Assembly (NCBI GenBank): GCA_031376885.1
Contig: JANMEL010000183.1
Span: forward strand, 1-43,311
From: Chamaesiphon sp031376885
Lineage (GTDB): Bacteria; Cyanobacteriota; Cyanobacteriia; Cyanobacteriales; Chamaesiphonaceae
Reading direction: 5' to 3'
DNA: 43,311 nt
Shown here in pieces: positions 15,342-23,623 of the stretch. Each line of letters starts with the position of its first letter. The first letter of the stretch is position 1. The notes under the pieces are model-generated. The model had not been told where the DNA came from. It did no database searches and saw only the letters and a list, made by a program, of their open reading frames with translations. Position numbers and translations under genes: made by a program.

Positions 15342-17420
15342 ATGGCTTCACAACACCAAAATATTGATGGTAGCTCGATCGAGCATAGTCAAGTTCAGCA
15401 AAATCAGGCTGGGCGAGATGTTGTCAGCTTTTTAAATAGCCACGACAATCAAGTTATTATTAATAACACTTTACTGGGGTTATTTGGCAAATCGGAATCA
15501 TCAGGTGTGGATTGGGATTGGGGGATGGATTTACTTAAACGAAAGCAGTTGCCAGAAATCCGCAAACGCTTGACTGATACATTGGGACGCGATCGAATCT
15601 TGATGGATGTATCGATCGAGGAACAGCAAAATTGGGTAAATCGTTCTCCCCTTGCAGCCGATCGAACTTTGCAGATAAATGGCAAAGATTGTGGCACATT
15701 GGATGCCAACAAAATGTTAATCGAGACATTTGGGCGGGATGATATTGAAGGAAAATTACTAATTTTAGGTGCGCCAGGAGCGGGGAAAACCACCGCATTA
15801 TTAAGTTTGGCGGAGCAATTGGTATATGGGGCAATCTCTCAACCGAAAACTGTGATTCCAGTTATCTTCGAGCTTTCAACTTGGCAGAATGATAACCAAA
15901 GTATTGAGTCGTGGTTAATCGAGCAACTCTACGAGCTACACGGGGGAAATCGCAAATCCAAACTCTACGAGCAATGGCTGGAGCGACAGGTGCTATTGCC
16001 GTTACTGGATGGGTTGGATGAGTTGGGATTAGAACGTCAGAAAAAATGTACTGAAAAGCTGAATGAGTTTGCAGAACATTACCCGCATCTGGTGGTATGT
16101 TGCCGCGTTAAGGAATTTAAAGCGGTAGATATCAAGATGCGAAATCTTCGAGGCGCGGTGTGTCTCCAGTCTTTATCAGATGCACGAATTCAGCACTATT
16201 TTGACAGTCTCAAGCGTCCAGAGTTATGGGAGGCAATTCAGGCTACTCCATCGCTTCAAGCCATGTTGGATACGACTACAGAAGGCGATCCTGGTTTATT
16301 GCGGGTGCCATTGTTCGTTAAGTTAGTGGTGGATGTTTACGATCCGCAGCAGCCGATTAGTGGTAAGGCAGATTTGTTAAATAAGTATATTGATCGACAA
16401 CTATCATTTTACAAGCGAGAGATCGATCGACGTAAGGAACTGGATGAGTATAAGTGGGCATATAAAACAGTAAAACTGGAACCCTGTCCGAATAAGACTC
16501 TTTCTCATCTTTACTGGTTAGCAAAAGAAATGCACGCCAATAACCAGGTAGACTTTCTTATTGAAACAATGCAATTTAACTGCTTGGAAAGCAAACTACA
16601 AAAACTATTTTGTTCTCTACTTGTCGGAATATTTTTTGCTTTGTATGGAGGCGTAAATATAGCACTTGCAATATTTATTATTATTATCCCAATTAAAAAT
16701 ATTTCTGTTGCTGGAATTATTTCCACAAGTCTTGGTATGTTTTTTGGTATGTTTTTTGGATTATGGGCATTTTTAACCGTTGGACAATCTCGCAGTATAA
16801 TTTCAGTGGGAAAATTAAATTTCTCTAACAAGAAAATTCTCAACTCTTTCTGCCTTGCCATTGCGATAGGATTCGTTGGCTGGTTCATTATAAGTGTTAC
16901 TTCTCCTTGGATGTTTAGAGAGCATTATTCGATCCAGTTAATTCTCACCTTAGCATTACCTTTAATAATGGCATTGAATATAAAAATAAGCAGCTCTGAA
17001 CTACAAGAAACAACTGAACCCAATGAAGGTATTTGGAAATCGTTTGAAAATACGTGGAAATTTTCATTCTTAGGAAGCATATGGCTGGGTTTAAATGCCT
17101 TCATAATGAAAGGGGGAATCTTTAACTTTATATATTATTCTGGCTTAGAAAAAGCTGCAATATTATCTATTCTAAGTATAATAAAAATTGTTTTGTCTTG
17201 TGCATCAGGAGGGCTTTTTGTCGGATTAATACTAGGTGGCACAGCTCTGATTCAACACCTATCTTTGCGGATTATCCTATATTCTAATAATAGATTACCC
17301 TGGGATTTTGCCCGTTTCCTAAAATACTGCGTCGAACGACGCTTACTCCTGTGTGTCGGTGGGAGTTATCGCTTCTTACACCGCGAATTACTCGACCATT
17401 TTGCCCAGTTGAGTAAATAG
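15342..17420 (+). CDS. NACHT-domain STAND NTPase with C-terminal membrane segments
   Basis: 692 residues. The N-terminus carries SQVQQNQAGRDV, similar to a motif in the preceding small protein. The NACHT ATPase follows, with Walker A GAPGAGKTT at 143-151 and Walker B LLPLLDGLDEL at about 218-228. The region from about 425 to 665 has six to eight hydrophobic helices (LLVGIFFALYGGVNIALAIF and others), and the end reads RRLLLCVGGSYRFLHRELLDHFA, a tail I associate with cyanobacterial NACHT membrane proteins. Bacterial NACHT proteins are known antiphage factors that oligomerise on sensing infection. Here a membrane-located output is inferred from the helices. No leucine-rich or TPR sensor region is present. 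Confidence 0.85.
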   Translation: MASQHQNIDGSSIEHSQVQQNQAGRDVVSFLNSHDNQVIINNTLLGLFGKSESSGVDWDWGMDLLKRKQLPEIRKRLTDTLGRDRILMDVSIEEQQNWVNRSPLAADRTLQINGKDCGTLDANKMLIETFGRDDIEGKLLILGAPGAGKTTALLSLAEQLVYGAISQPKTVIPVIFELSTWQNDNQSIESWLIEQLYELHGGNRKSKLYEQWLERQVLLPLLDGLDELGLERQKKCTEKLNEFAEHYPHLVVCCRVKEFKAVDIKMRNLRGAVCLQSLSDARIQHYFDSLKRPELWEAIQATPSLQAMLDTTTEGDPGLLRVPLFVKLVVDVYDPQQPISGKADLLNKYIDRQLSFYKREIDRRKELDEYKWAYKTVKLEPCPNKTLSHLYWLAKEMHANNQVDFLIETMQFNCLESKLQKLFCSLLVGIFFALYGGVNIALAIFIIIIPIKNISVAGIISTSLGMFFGMFFGLWAFLTVGQSRSIISVGKLNFSNKKILNSFCLAIAIGFVGWFIISVTSPWMFREHYSIQLILTLALPLIMALNIKISSSELQETTEPNEGIWKSFENTWKFSFLGSIWLGLNAFIMKGGIFNFIYYSGLEKAAILSILSIIKIVLSCASGGLFVGLILGGTALIQHLSLRIILYSNNRLPWDFARFLKYCVERRLLLCVGGSYRFLHRELLDHFAQLSK

Positions 17421-17511
17421 TTGAAAGAGATCGATCTCGTCCTCACCATTAGCTAATAGGGAATATAGGGTTGTTCGGGCGAAAAATCCGGCATGGAATA
17501 TGTCCATCGGA

Positions 17512-17560
17512 TCGACATGTTAGTTAAATATGTCGATATTTTAGTTTTTTTTCGACACAT
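17512..17560. promoter_or_regulatory. Inverted TCGACAT boxes upstream of the SWIM gene
   Basis: TCGACAT (17512-17518) and ATGTCGA (17530-17536) form a perfect inverted repeat, and TCGACACAT (17552-17560) is a third near-copy that pairs with the second. They lie 58-106 bases before the ATG at 17618, in the only substantial gap upstream of that gene. This fits an operator for a dimeric regulator, but the regulator is not identified. Confidence 0.4.
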
Positions 17561-17617
17561 TATTTCAATTTCGATTTGGTGGATAATGAAGAGCGGTCAT
17601 CATCTCCCAACTGAGCC

Positions 17618-19390
17618 ATGTCCATTTCGATCGATCTAACCACCATCCAGCACAACGCCACCACCCAATCCTTTACTAGGGGTGAAAGTTATTACCAAGC
17701 CGAAGCGGTAGCCGCTGTGACTCAGCGAGGAAATATGCTGCAAGCCGAGGTGGAAGGCACCGAACCCATCCCTTACAGAGTAACAGTGCAGTTTGAGGCT
17801 GAAAATATTACCGCTGCTCGTTGTACCTGTAGCTATAGCTTAGAAGGTTGGTGCAAGCACATCGTCGCTGCATTATTGACTTGCATTCATCAGCCAGAAA
17901 CGATTGAAACCCGCCCATCTCTGGAACAATTACTAGATCGACTCAACCTCAACCAGGCTAAACAAGTATTCCGCGAACTCATCGCCGAGCATCCCGATTT
18001 AATCGACGATCTCGATTTCCAAATCAGCTTAATTACCGCAGTTCCGGCTACCAATCGATCCTCCCCAACGCCACCTAAAACTACTACTCGGACGATCGAT
18101 CCCGCCATCTATCGTCGCAAAGTCCGGCAAGTATTTCGCGATTCTATCAATCATTGGGAGAGTGACGATGACGAAGATCCCGTCGCTGAAGAACTATTAG
18201 AAATCGTCGCTGATGCCGAGGAATTTTTCGACAATGACGACGGTGAAAATGCAATTGCTGTACTCGAAGGTATTACTCAAGGCTGTGTCGATGGTTGGGA
18301 GGAGGTTAATGATTATGGAGCCGATACCGATGAAATCCTCGCAAGGCTCGATTACGCTTGGACTCAAGCCATTCTGATTACCGAACTGACAGATGAGCGG
18401 CAAACGCAACTCCGCTCCCAACTTCAGACATGGCAAGAACAATGGGGACAGGAGTTATCGATGACGATGGCAGCCCTAGAACAAGCCTGGAGCTATCCAC
18501 CTTTGCTGCGGGTACTAAATGGTGAAATTACCGAATTGGGCGCGTGGGAAGGCGAATCTCCCACCTTTGCTGACGATTTAGCCTCGATTCGGTTGGAGAT
18601 TCTGGCACGACAGGAACGGGAGCAAGAATATCTGTATCTAGCCCAAGCCGAAGGACAGACGGAAGCATATTTGACGATGTTGGCGCAATTGGGGCGGGTA
18701 GAAGAGGCGATGACTGCTGCTGAGGCTCAAATGACGACAGTAGCAGAAGCCTTTGCTCTAGCCAAAAACCTCCGCCAGCAAGGATCGGTTGAACAAGCAT
18801 TAGAAATCGCCCAAACTGGATTGACTCTAGAAGGACATCCGCTCTATGAACTCGCAATTTGGACGAGCGACTTAGCCGAAGCACAGGGTAAGCCGCAAGT
18901 CGCCCTCACTGCTAGAATTGCCGCTTTTAAAACGGAACCTTCGTTTCAGGACTACCAAAAAATCGAACAACTGGCGGGAGCGGGTTGGGCTGCTCTGCGT
19001 CCAGATTTGTTGCAAATCCTTGCACAGCACAGTTCTTATGGTCGATCGGCAGCGAAGGTGGATATCTTTTTGCATGAAGGTGAGATCGATCGAGCCATTA
19101 AATCAGTCACAAATCTCAGTTATTATGAAGCAACCTTAGTTCATCGCGTCATGGATGCAGCTATGTCCCAGCGTCCCGATTGGGTAATTGAAAATGCCCG
19201 CCACCGTGCGGAAGAGATTATGAATCGGGGCAAGGCTGATGCTTATCACCATGCGGTGGAGTGGTTAGACAAGGCGAAGGGGGCTTATCGGGAGTCAGGA
19301 AAGAGTGCGGAATGGTTGGCTTACTATCAGGAGTTGGTGCAAACTCACGGGCGCAAATATAAGCTGATGGGGTTGTTGCAAAAACTTTAG
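17618..19390 (+). CDS. SWIM zinc-finger protein
   Basis: 590 residues. The N-terminal domain carries the SWIM motif C69-x-C71-x7-C79-x-H81 (CTCSYSLEGWCKH), a zinc-binding module thought to bind DNA or protein. The rest is acidic and helical, with TPR-like or alpha-solenoid stretches at about 150-590 (several AL..A..LG.VEEAM patterns). SWIM-solenoid proteins are common in cyanobacteria and some lie beside SNF2-type helicase genes; none is present here. The role is unknown. It is flanked by two STAND genes. Inverted TCGACAT boxes lie upstream. Start ATG at 17618. Confidence 0.8.
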   Translation: MSISIDLTTIQHNATTQSFTRGESYYQAEAVAAVTQRGNMLQAEVEGTEPIPYRVTVQFEAENITAARCTCSYSLEGWCKHIVAALLTCIHQPETIETRPSLEQLLDRLNLNQAKQVFRELIAEHPDLIDDLDFQISLITAVPATNRSSPTPPKTTTRTIDPAIYRRKVRQVFRDSINHWESDDDEDPVAEELLEIVADAEEFFDNDDGENAIAVLEGITQGCVDGWEEVNDYGADTDEILARLDYAWTQAILITELTDERQTQLRSQLQTWQEQWGQELSMTMAALEQAWSYPPLLRVLNGEITELGAWEGESPTFADDLASIRLEILARQEREQEYLYLAQAEGQTEAYLTMLAQLGRVEEAMTAAEAQMTTVAEAFALAKNLRQQGSVEQALEIAQTGLTLEGHPLYELAIWTSDLAEAQGKPQVALTARIAAFKTEPSFQDYQKIEQLAGAGWAALRPDLLQILAQHSSYGRSAAKVDIFLHEGEIDRAIKSVTNLSYYEATLVHRVMDAAMSQRPDWVIENARHRAEEIMNRGKADAYHHAVEWLDKAKGAYRESGKSAEWLAYYQELVQTHGRKYKLMGLLQKL

Positions 19391-19437
19391 CGATCGCTAT
19401 CTAGATCGTAGACAATCAGACACCATGACTCAGTAAA

Positions 19438-21987
19438 TTAGCTCAGTCCATTCCATTCCCTTTCGATTCTTTCTAAGTCTCTGGTGGCAACGAGTTGGCT
19501 ATATAAACTGTGGGAAGTCGCGTAATGCGCTTGCCCCTGTGACTCGTCACCTTTGGCTCGATCCAGCCGCGCCAAGTTACAATGAATTTTCGCCAGCTTA
19601 TCGAGCATCTGAAGCTCTTCAAATACGTTGAGGGCTTGTTTTAGCCAAGTTTCCGCAGTTTCGAGATTGCCTCGCCCTAGCTCATTCTCACCCAAATAGC
19701 CCCAAGAATTTGCCATCCTCGCCCGATCGCCCAATTCGGTACGAACTTCTAGAGATTTGTTGTACAGAACCTCTGCCCGATCGTAATCCCCCCGTTTACT
19801 CGCGATATTTCCCAAACAATCCCAAGCAGTTGTTATCCTCGCTCGATCGCCTAATTCGATACGAACTTCTAGAGATTTGTTGTAGAGAGCCTCTGCCAGA
19901 TCGTAATCCCCCCGTTTACTCGCGATATTTCCCCACGCACTCCAAGAAGTTGCCATCCCCGCCCAATCGCCTAAGTCGATACGAACTTTTAGAGATTTGT
20001 TGTAGAGAGCCTCAGCCAGATCGTCATCTCCCCGCTTGCTGGCGATATTTCCCAGCGCATCCCAAGATCTTGCCATCCTCGCTCGATCGCCTAATTTGGT
20101 AAAAACTAGTAGAGATTTGGTATGGAGAGCCTCAGCCAGATCGGAATCACCCTGCTTGCTGGCGATAGATCCCAGCGCATCCCAAGATCTTGCCATCCCC
20201 GCTCGATCGCCTGCTTGCTCTGCATGAGTGAGTGACTGCTCGAAATAACCTTTCGCTTCAGCCAATTTTCCTGTATCTCGGCAGATATAGCCCAAAGTTC
20301 GTAGGCAGTATCGACGATCGGAGTCTTTTGTATAGTCTAAGATGCGAACGCACCATTCCTGCTGCAAGCCCCAATTACTCCACCGCCCTAATGATGGCAG
20401 TAAAGAATTGATAACGATCCGAATTACTTTATCTTGGTTGCCAAACTCCCACCAAAAATACAGCTTTTCCAGCCCAAATTTCCAATCTGCCAGACTCCGT
20501 AATTCCTTGGGCGGCTTAAAAGAGTCATAGAGTTTGGCGGCGTACAGCCACAACTGGTTTCTTTCGGCGGCAAATATTTCCTGTAATGTCTCAGCTATTA
20601 GTCGGTGCAATTTATATTCACTTTCACGAGTAGATGAATTGTATGTCTTCTCTACCAGCGCAGAATTTACCAGTGCGTTCAATAATGCTTCCGTCTGTTT
20701 CTGAGCTGCTTTTTTGCGGCTAAATGGGTTCTTTGTGGGTAAAAACAATCGCAGTATCGTTAATGCCTTGGCATCCATGCCGATGCGTAAGACACACATC
20801 CGCTTCAATAAATTTTGGGCGGCTGATGACTGAGCCTTGAACTGCAATTGGACGATCGGTTCCGCTTTATCTGTCACCAATTCTGGCTGCTTCCGCAACT
20901 TGCCAGGATAGTTCTTGGAATAATCAGCCAAGAGTCTGAGTACCAAAATATTGCCACCGACTCGATCTGCGATCCAATGTAGATCCTCTTGATTATCTTC
21001 TGCGCCGAGGTCTTCGAGTAATACCACACTATCCGCTTTTGATATACCTTCAACAGGTTGGATGCGGATGATACTGCGATCGATTTGATTACCCCTTCGC
21101 TCCTCTAGATCTGCTGGCACTTTCCGACTGGTAATCACAATCTGAGACTTATGATTTCCATACGCCAATTCATAGAGCAACTTACCCACATCTGGAGATA
21201 TCGCCCGACAACTCTCCGGCTTCAGCAGGGTTTCCAAATTGTCGATGATGACTAACCACTGCTCCCGATGAAATTTCGTCAAAATCATCTCGATAATCTC
21301 TTCGGCAGTTGCCCCAGCTCGATGTTCTGCAAGCCCCAAGGCACTCAAAAAGGTCTGAGCTAGTGAATCAAAGCCATCTTTCTCTATCTTCTCTACTGCA
21401 CAGTACAGGGCATTGTCGTAGGGGCAAGTTGGGGGCAAAATCGCACTCTCTAAATCTACCCCCCTAGCCTCGATGAGTTTCACCGCCAAACTCGTCTTCC
21501 CCATCCCACCCTGCCCGTGTAAGATCGTGACTTTACGCCCATTAGCGAAATCTCGCACCAGTTCCGATAGTAGTTCGTCTCGCCCTATCCATTCGCGAAC
21601 CTGATGAATTTTGGTGGCTCCAAATAGCTGCTTGCTGCGCTGGGGAATCGTTGCTTGCCCTCTACCTGGGCGGTCTTTTTTTTGCTTACTACCCGGTTTC
21701 GGAATCATCGACCATATGCGCCGCAACAACGCTTCGATATCCAACTCGATCTCACCTGAGACTCCTGGTATGATGGGAGGAAGTTGCATTTTGAACTTTA
21801 CGGCTGCGGGTGTTGGCGGATTCAATTCGACTTTGATATCATTGAGCAGTTTTATGACTTCCTGATGCTGCTGTACGCTAGGATTAGGTGCCAACATCTG
21901 GACTTCTGCCACAATTTCAGGATTGATGACTTCAGCCTCAGCATCGCTGATTTCCAATTGAGTACCAGAAAGTGGATCGGTGGACAT
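19438..21987 (-). CDS. NB-ARC-like STAND ATPase with C-terminal TPR repeats
   Basis: 849 residues. An N-terminal region of about 130 residues holds a conserved-looking stretch (LPPIIPGVSGEIELDIEALL) of unknown function. The P-loop follows, ILHGQGGMGKTS at about 156-166, with Walker B LVIIDN at about 245-250, then ARC/winged-helix-like helices. From about 560 to 835 there are TPR units of the kinesin-light-chain type (WDALGNIASKRGDDDLAEALYNKSL). The plan matches signal-sensing STAND proteins in which TPRs detect a trigger. No known effector domain is visible, so its output is unclear. Start ATG at 21987. A 398-base gap lies upstream. Confidence 0.85.
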   Translation of the reverse strand: MSTDPLSGTQLEISDAEAEVINPEIVAEVQMLAPNPSVQQHQEVIKLLNDIKVELNPPTPAAVKFKMQLPPIIPGVSGEIELDIEALLRRIWSMIPKPGSKQKKDRPGRGQATIPQRSKQLFGATKIHQVREWIGRDELLSELVRDFANGRKVTILHGQGGMGKTSLAVKLIEARGVDLESAILPPTCPYDNALYCAVEKIEKDGFDSLAQTFLSALGLAEHRAGATAEEIIEMILTKFHREQWLVIIDNLETLLKPESCRAISPDVGKLLYELAYGNHKSQIVITSRKVPADLEERRGNQIDRSIIRIQPVEGISKADSVVLLEDLGAEDNQEDLHWIADRVGGNILVLRLLADYSKNYPGKLRKQPELVTDKAEPIVQLQFKAQSSAAQNLLKRMCVLRIGMDAKALTILRLFLPTKNPFSRKKAAQKQTEALLNALVNSALVEKTYNSSTRESEYKLHRLIAETLQEIFAAERNQLWLYAAKLYDSFKPPKELRSLADWKFGLEKLYFWWEFGNQDKVIRIVINSLLPSLGRWSNWGLQQEWCVRILDYTKDSDRRYCLRTLGYICRDTGKLAEAKGYFEQSLTHAEQAGDRAGMARSWDALGSIASKQGDSDLAEALHTKSLLVFTKLGDRARMARSWDALGNIASKRGDDDLAEALYNKSLKVRIDLGDWAGMATSWSAWGNIASKRGDYDLAEALYNKSLEVRIELGDRARITTAWDCLGNIASKRGDYDRAEVLYNKSLEVRTELGDRARMANSWGYLGENELGRGNLETAETWLKQALNVFEELQMLDKLAKIHCNLARLDRAKGDESQGQAHYATSHSLYSQLVATRDLERIEREWNGLS
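19725..20225 (-). repeat. 120-bp tandem repeats coding for TPRs
   Basis: The segment beginning near GATCGTAATCCCCCCGTTTA recurs at 19778, 19898, 20018 and 20138, exactly 120 bases apart (40 residues). The copies differ by scattered substitutions, with the first two nearly identical. A 40-residue unit is shorter than the usual 42-residue kinesin-light-chain TPR. Such homogenised sensor repeats can change copy number rapidly. Confidence 0.85.
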
Positions 21988-22384
21988 GGTAGCTCTGAAG
22001 TCGGTTGGGTAGACACACTACATATACCATACCTAGCAAAAAAAATCTGTAAATATCGCTATGCTCACGGCTTGGAGCAAAATAAAGTTATTAGTGTTTT
22101 GGTGGACATTTGGGTTGAAGCCCGCGTCTAAAGCAAGCGTCTCCCCGCGCGAGAAAACTCAACATTCCTAGAGCCTTGGGTTTTGAGGCTATTCGATCGG
22201 GCGTAAAAATAAAATATTACGAAACTTTTCACTTAACGGTCGATAGAGTAAACGATACGATCGCTAGCAGATAATAAAGTATTCTGAACATTTACTTTAC
22301 TCTAAAAAATGCAAAATAAATTAACTAAATAATTGCGATTAACTACAAGAATTATGTCTAAGTTGTAAATAGCTTTTAGTTAGG
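21988..22384. other. Gene-free gap upstream of the STAND gene
   Basis: 398 bases with no credible gene on either strand. The left part should hold the promoter of the - strand STAND gene. It contains a direct repeat GCGTCT separated by seven bases (near 22124-22142) inside a GC-rich patch, while the right half is very AT-rich. No clear terminator for the incoming - strand TIR/HEAT transcript was found. Confidence 0.4.
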
Positions 22385-22951
22385 CTAACGGGTATATTGG
22401 GTTGCCACACTATTTCCAGGGTCGATTATCTTGAGATTTTTTACCAAATTATCCCTGAGAATTTTAGGTGTAGACGAAACAAGTTTTATTTTCATTTCTA
22501 TTGCTTTAGTTACATCCCAATTACCTACTCCAATTTTTGCCAAACTATTGGCGATAGATTGAATCAGTACTGAATCTTTTTCCCGTCCTAATATTGAAAT
22601 TAATTTATTAATTGCTGCATCATTTCTATTTCCAATCTCACCTAAGCATCTAATGATAATTTTCTTGACATCTTTTTCGTTAGAATCCTTCCAAGTGGCT
22701 ATTACCTTTTGAACTGCTATTTTAACCGATACTTCATCACTTTTTGCTATTTTTTCAAGAGTTACTATTGCATCGATAGAAATCGTCAAGCTTTTTTGAC
22801 ATGGTGATATTAGATTAGATACAGCTCGAATAGCTTTTGGATCTCCTTTGGCAATTATACGTAAGCGTTTTAATGATTGACCAACTTCATCTACATTGCG
22901 ATTACGATAGTTACTTATTGTAGTAATATGTTTTGAACTTCCTGCGATCGT
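22385..22951 (-). pseudogene. HEAT-like helical tail, probably separated from the TIR gene by a frameshift
   Basis: The frame is open from 22951 to the stop at 22385 (188 residues) and has no ATG; the first plausible start is a TTG at 22789. The peptide consists of repeated helical units such as KKIIIRCLGEIGNRNDAAI and LISILGREKDSVLIQSIANS, typical of HEAT/armadillo-like repeats. The open frame overlaps the end of the upstream SEFIR gene by 37 bases in a different frame. The simplest reading is one original SEFIR-HEAT protein split by a one-base frameshift between about 22915 and 22951. Translational recoding cannot be excluded. Confidence 0.55.
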
Positions 22952-23586
22952 TTAGTTTCTTTTGCTAATTTAGCAAAATCTACTTTTTTGGGCTGAGAAA
23001 CTTTGCTTTTTGAGACAGTTGATTGAATTATTGTATTTACCTTTTGTGTTATTTTAAAATCCTGTTTACGATCGCGTGGTGCTAATGTCTGTAATTTACC
23101 TAATTTTGGTTTGCTTATTTTTGCTTGTCCAGTTAAACGACGATAAAGAGACTCATATCCATTTTCAATATCTAATTTATAATAAGTAGCACTACGAAGA
23201 GGGCTAGGGATAAATTGAGAATCCTCTGGACTTAGAGTAATAGGAATGAATTTTGAGTTTTTACCTTGAGTATCATAAAGTTCTTGAATAATAATGGCTC
23301 CTTCCCAAATTGCTCCTTTCCCTTTTCCCTCTGTTTCCTTTCCGCGAAAGTGGAGATCGTACTCCTCGGTACAAGCAATCAAGATAAAATCTGCCCAATC
23401 TATTTGGTTGAGCATCCATCGCTGCCATCCTTCCGACGGTGATTCTTCGTATTGGTCGATATTGCAATCGATTCCATCTGTACGCAAGCGATCGGCTAAT
23501 GTTAGAATCCGATCTTTATAGTCTGGACGATCGTAGTTATGACTGTAACTGATGAATACTTTTGATGCAATAGATTCAATACCCAT
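22915..23586 (-). CDS. SEFIR/TIR-domain protein
   Basis: 223 residues. A SEFIR-type TIR domain spans about 7-155: it opens KVFISYSHNYDRPDYKDRI, then DGIDCNIDQYEESPSEGWQRW, ADFILIACTEEY, GKGKGAIWEGAIIIQELYD and YKLDIENGYESLYRRLTGQ. The Glu in WEG is the likely equivalent of the NADase catalytic glutamate of bacterial TIRs. A basic linker follows. The domain is clearly homologous to the C-terminal domain of the gene at 27864-29189. It is the last gene of the phosphorylase/TIR trio, 37 bases downstream of the PIN-containing gene. The C-terminus appears cut off by a frameshift. Confidence 0.85.
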   Translation of the reverse strand: MGIESIASKVFISYSHNYDRPDYKDRILTLADRLRTDGIDCNIDQYEESPSEGWQRWMLNQIDWADFILIACTEEYDLHFRGKETEGKGKGAIWEGAIIIQELYDTQGKNSKFIPITLSPEDSQFIPSPLRSATYYKLDIENGYESLYRRLTGQAKISKPKLGKLQTLAPRDRKQDFKITQKVNTIIQSTVSKSKVSQPKKVDFAKLAKETKRSQEVQNILLQ

Positions 23587-23623
23587 TTTTTAAGTTTATT
23601 TTTGTAATCGGGATAGTATATAA

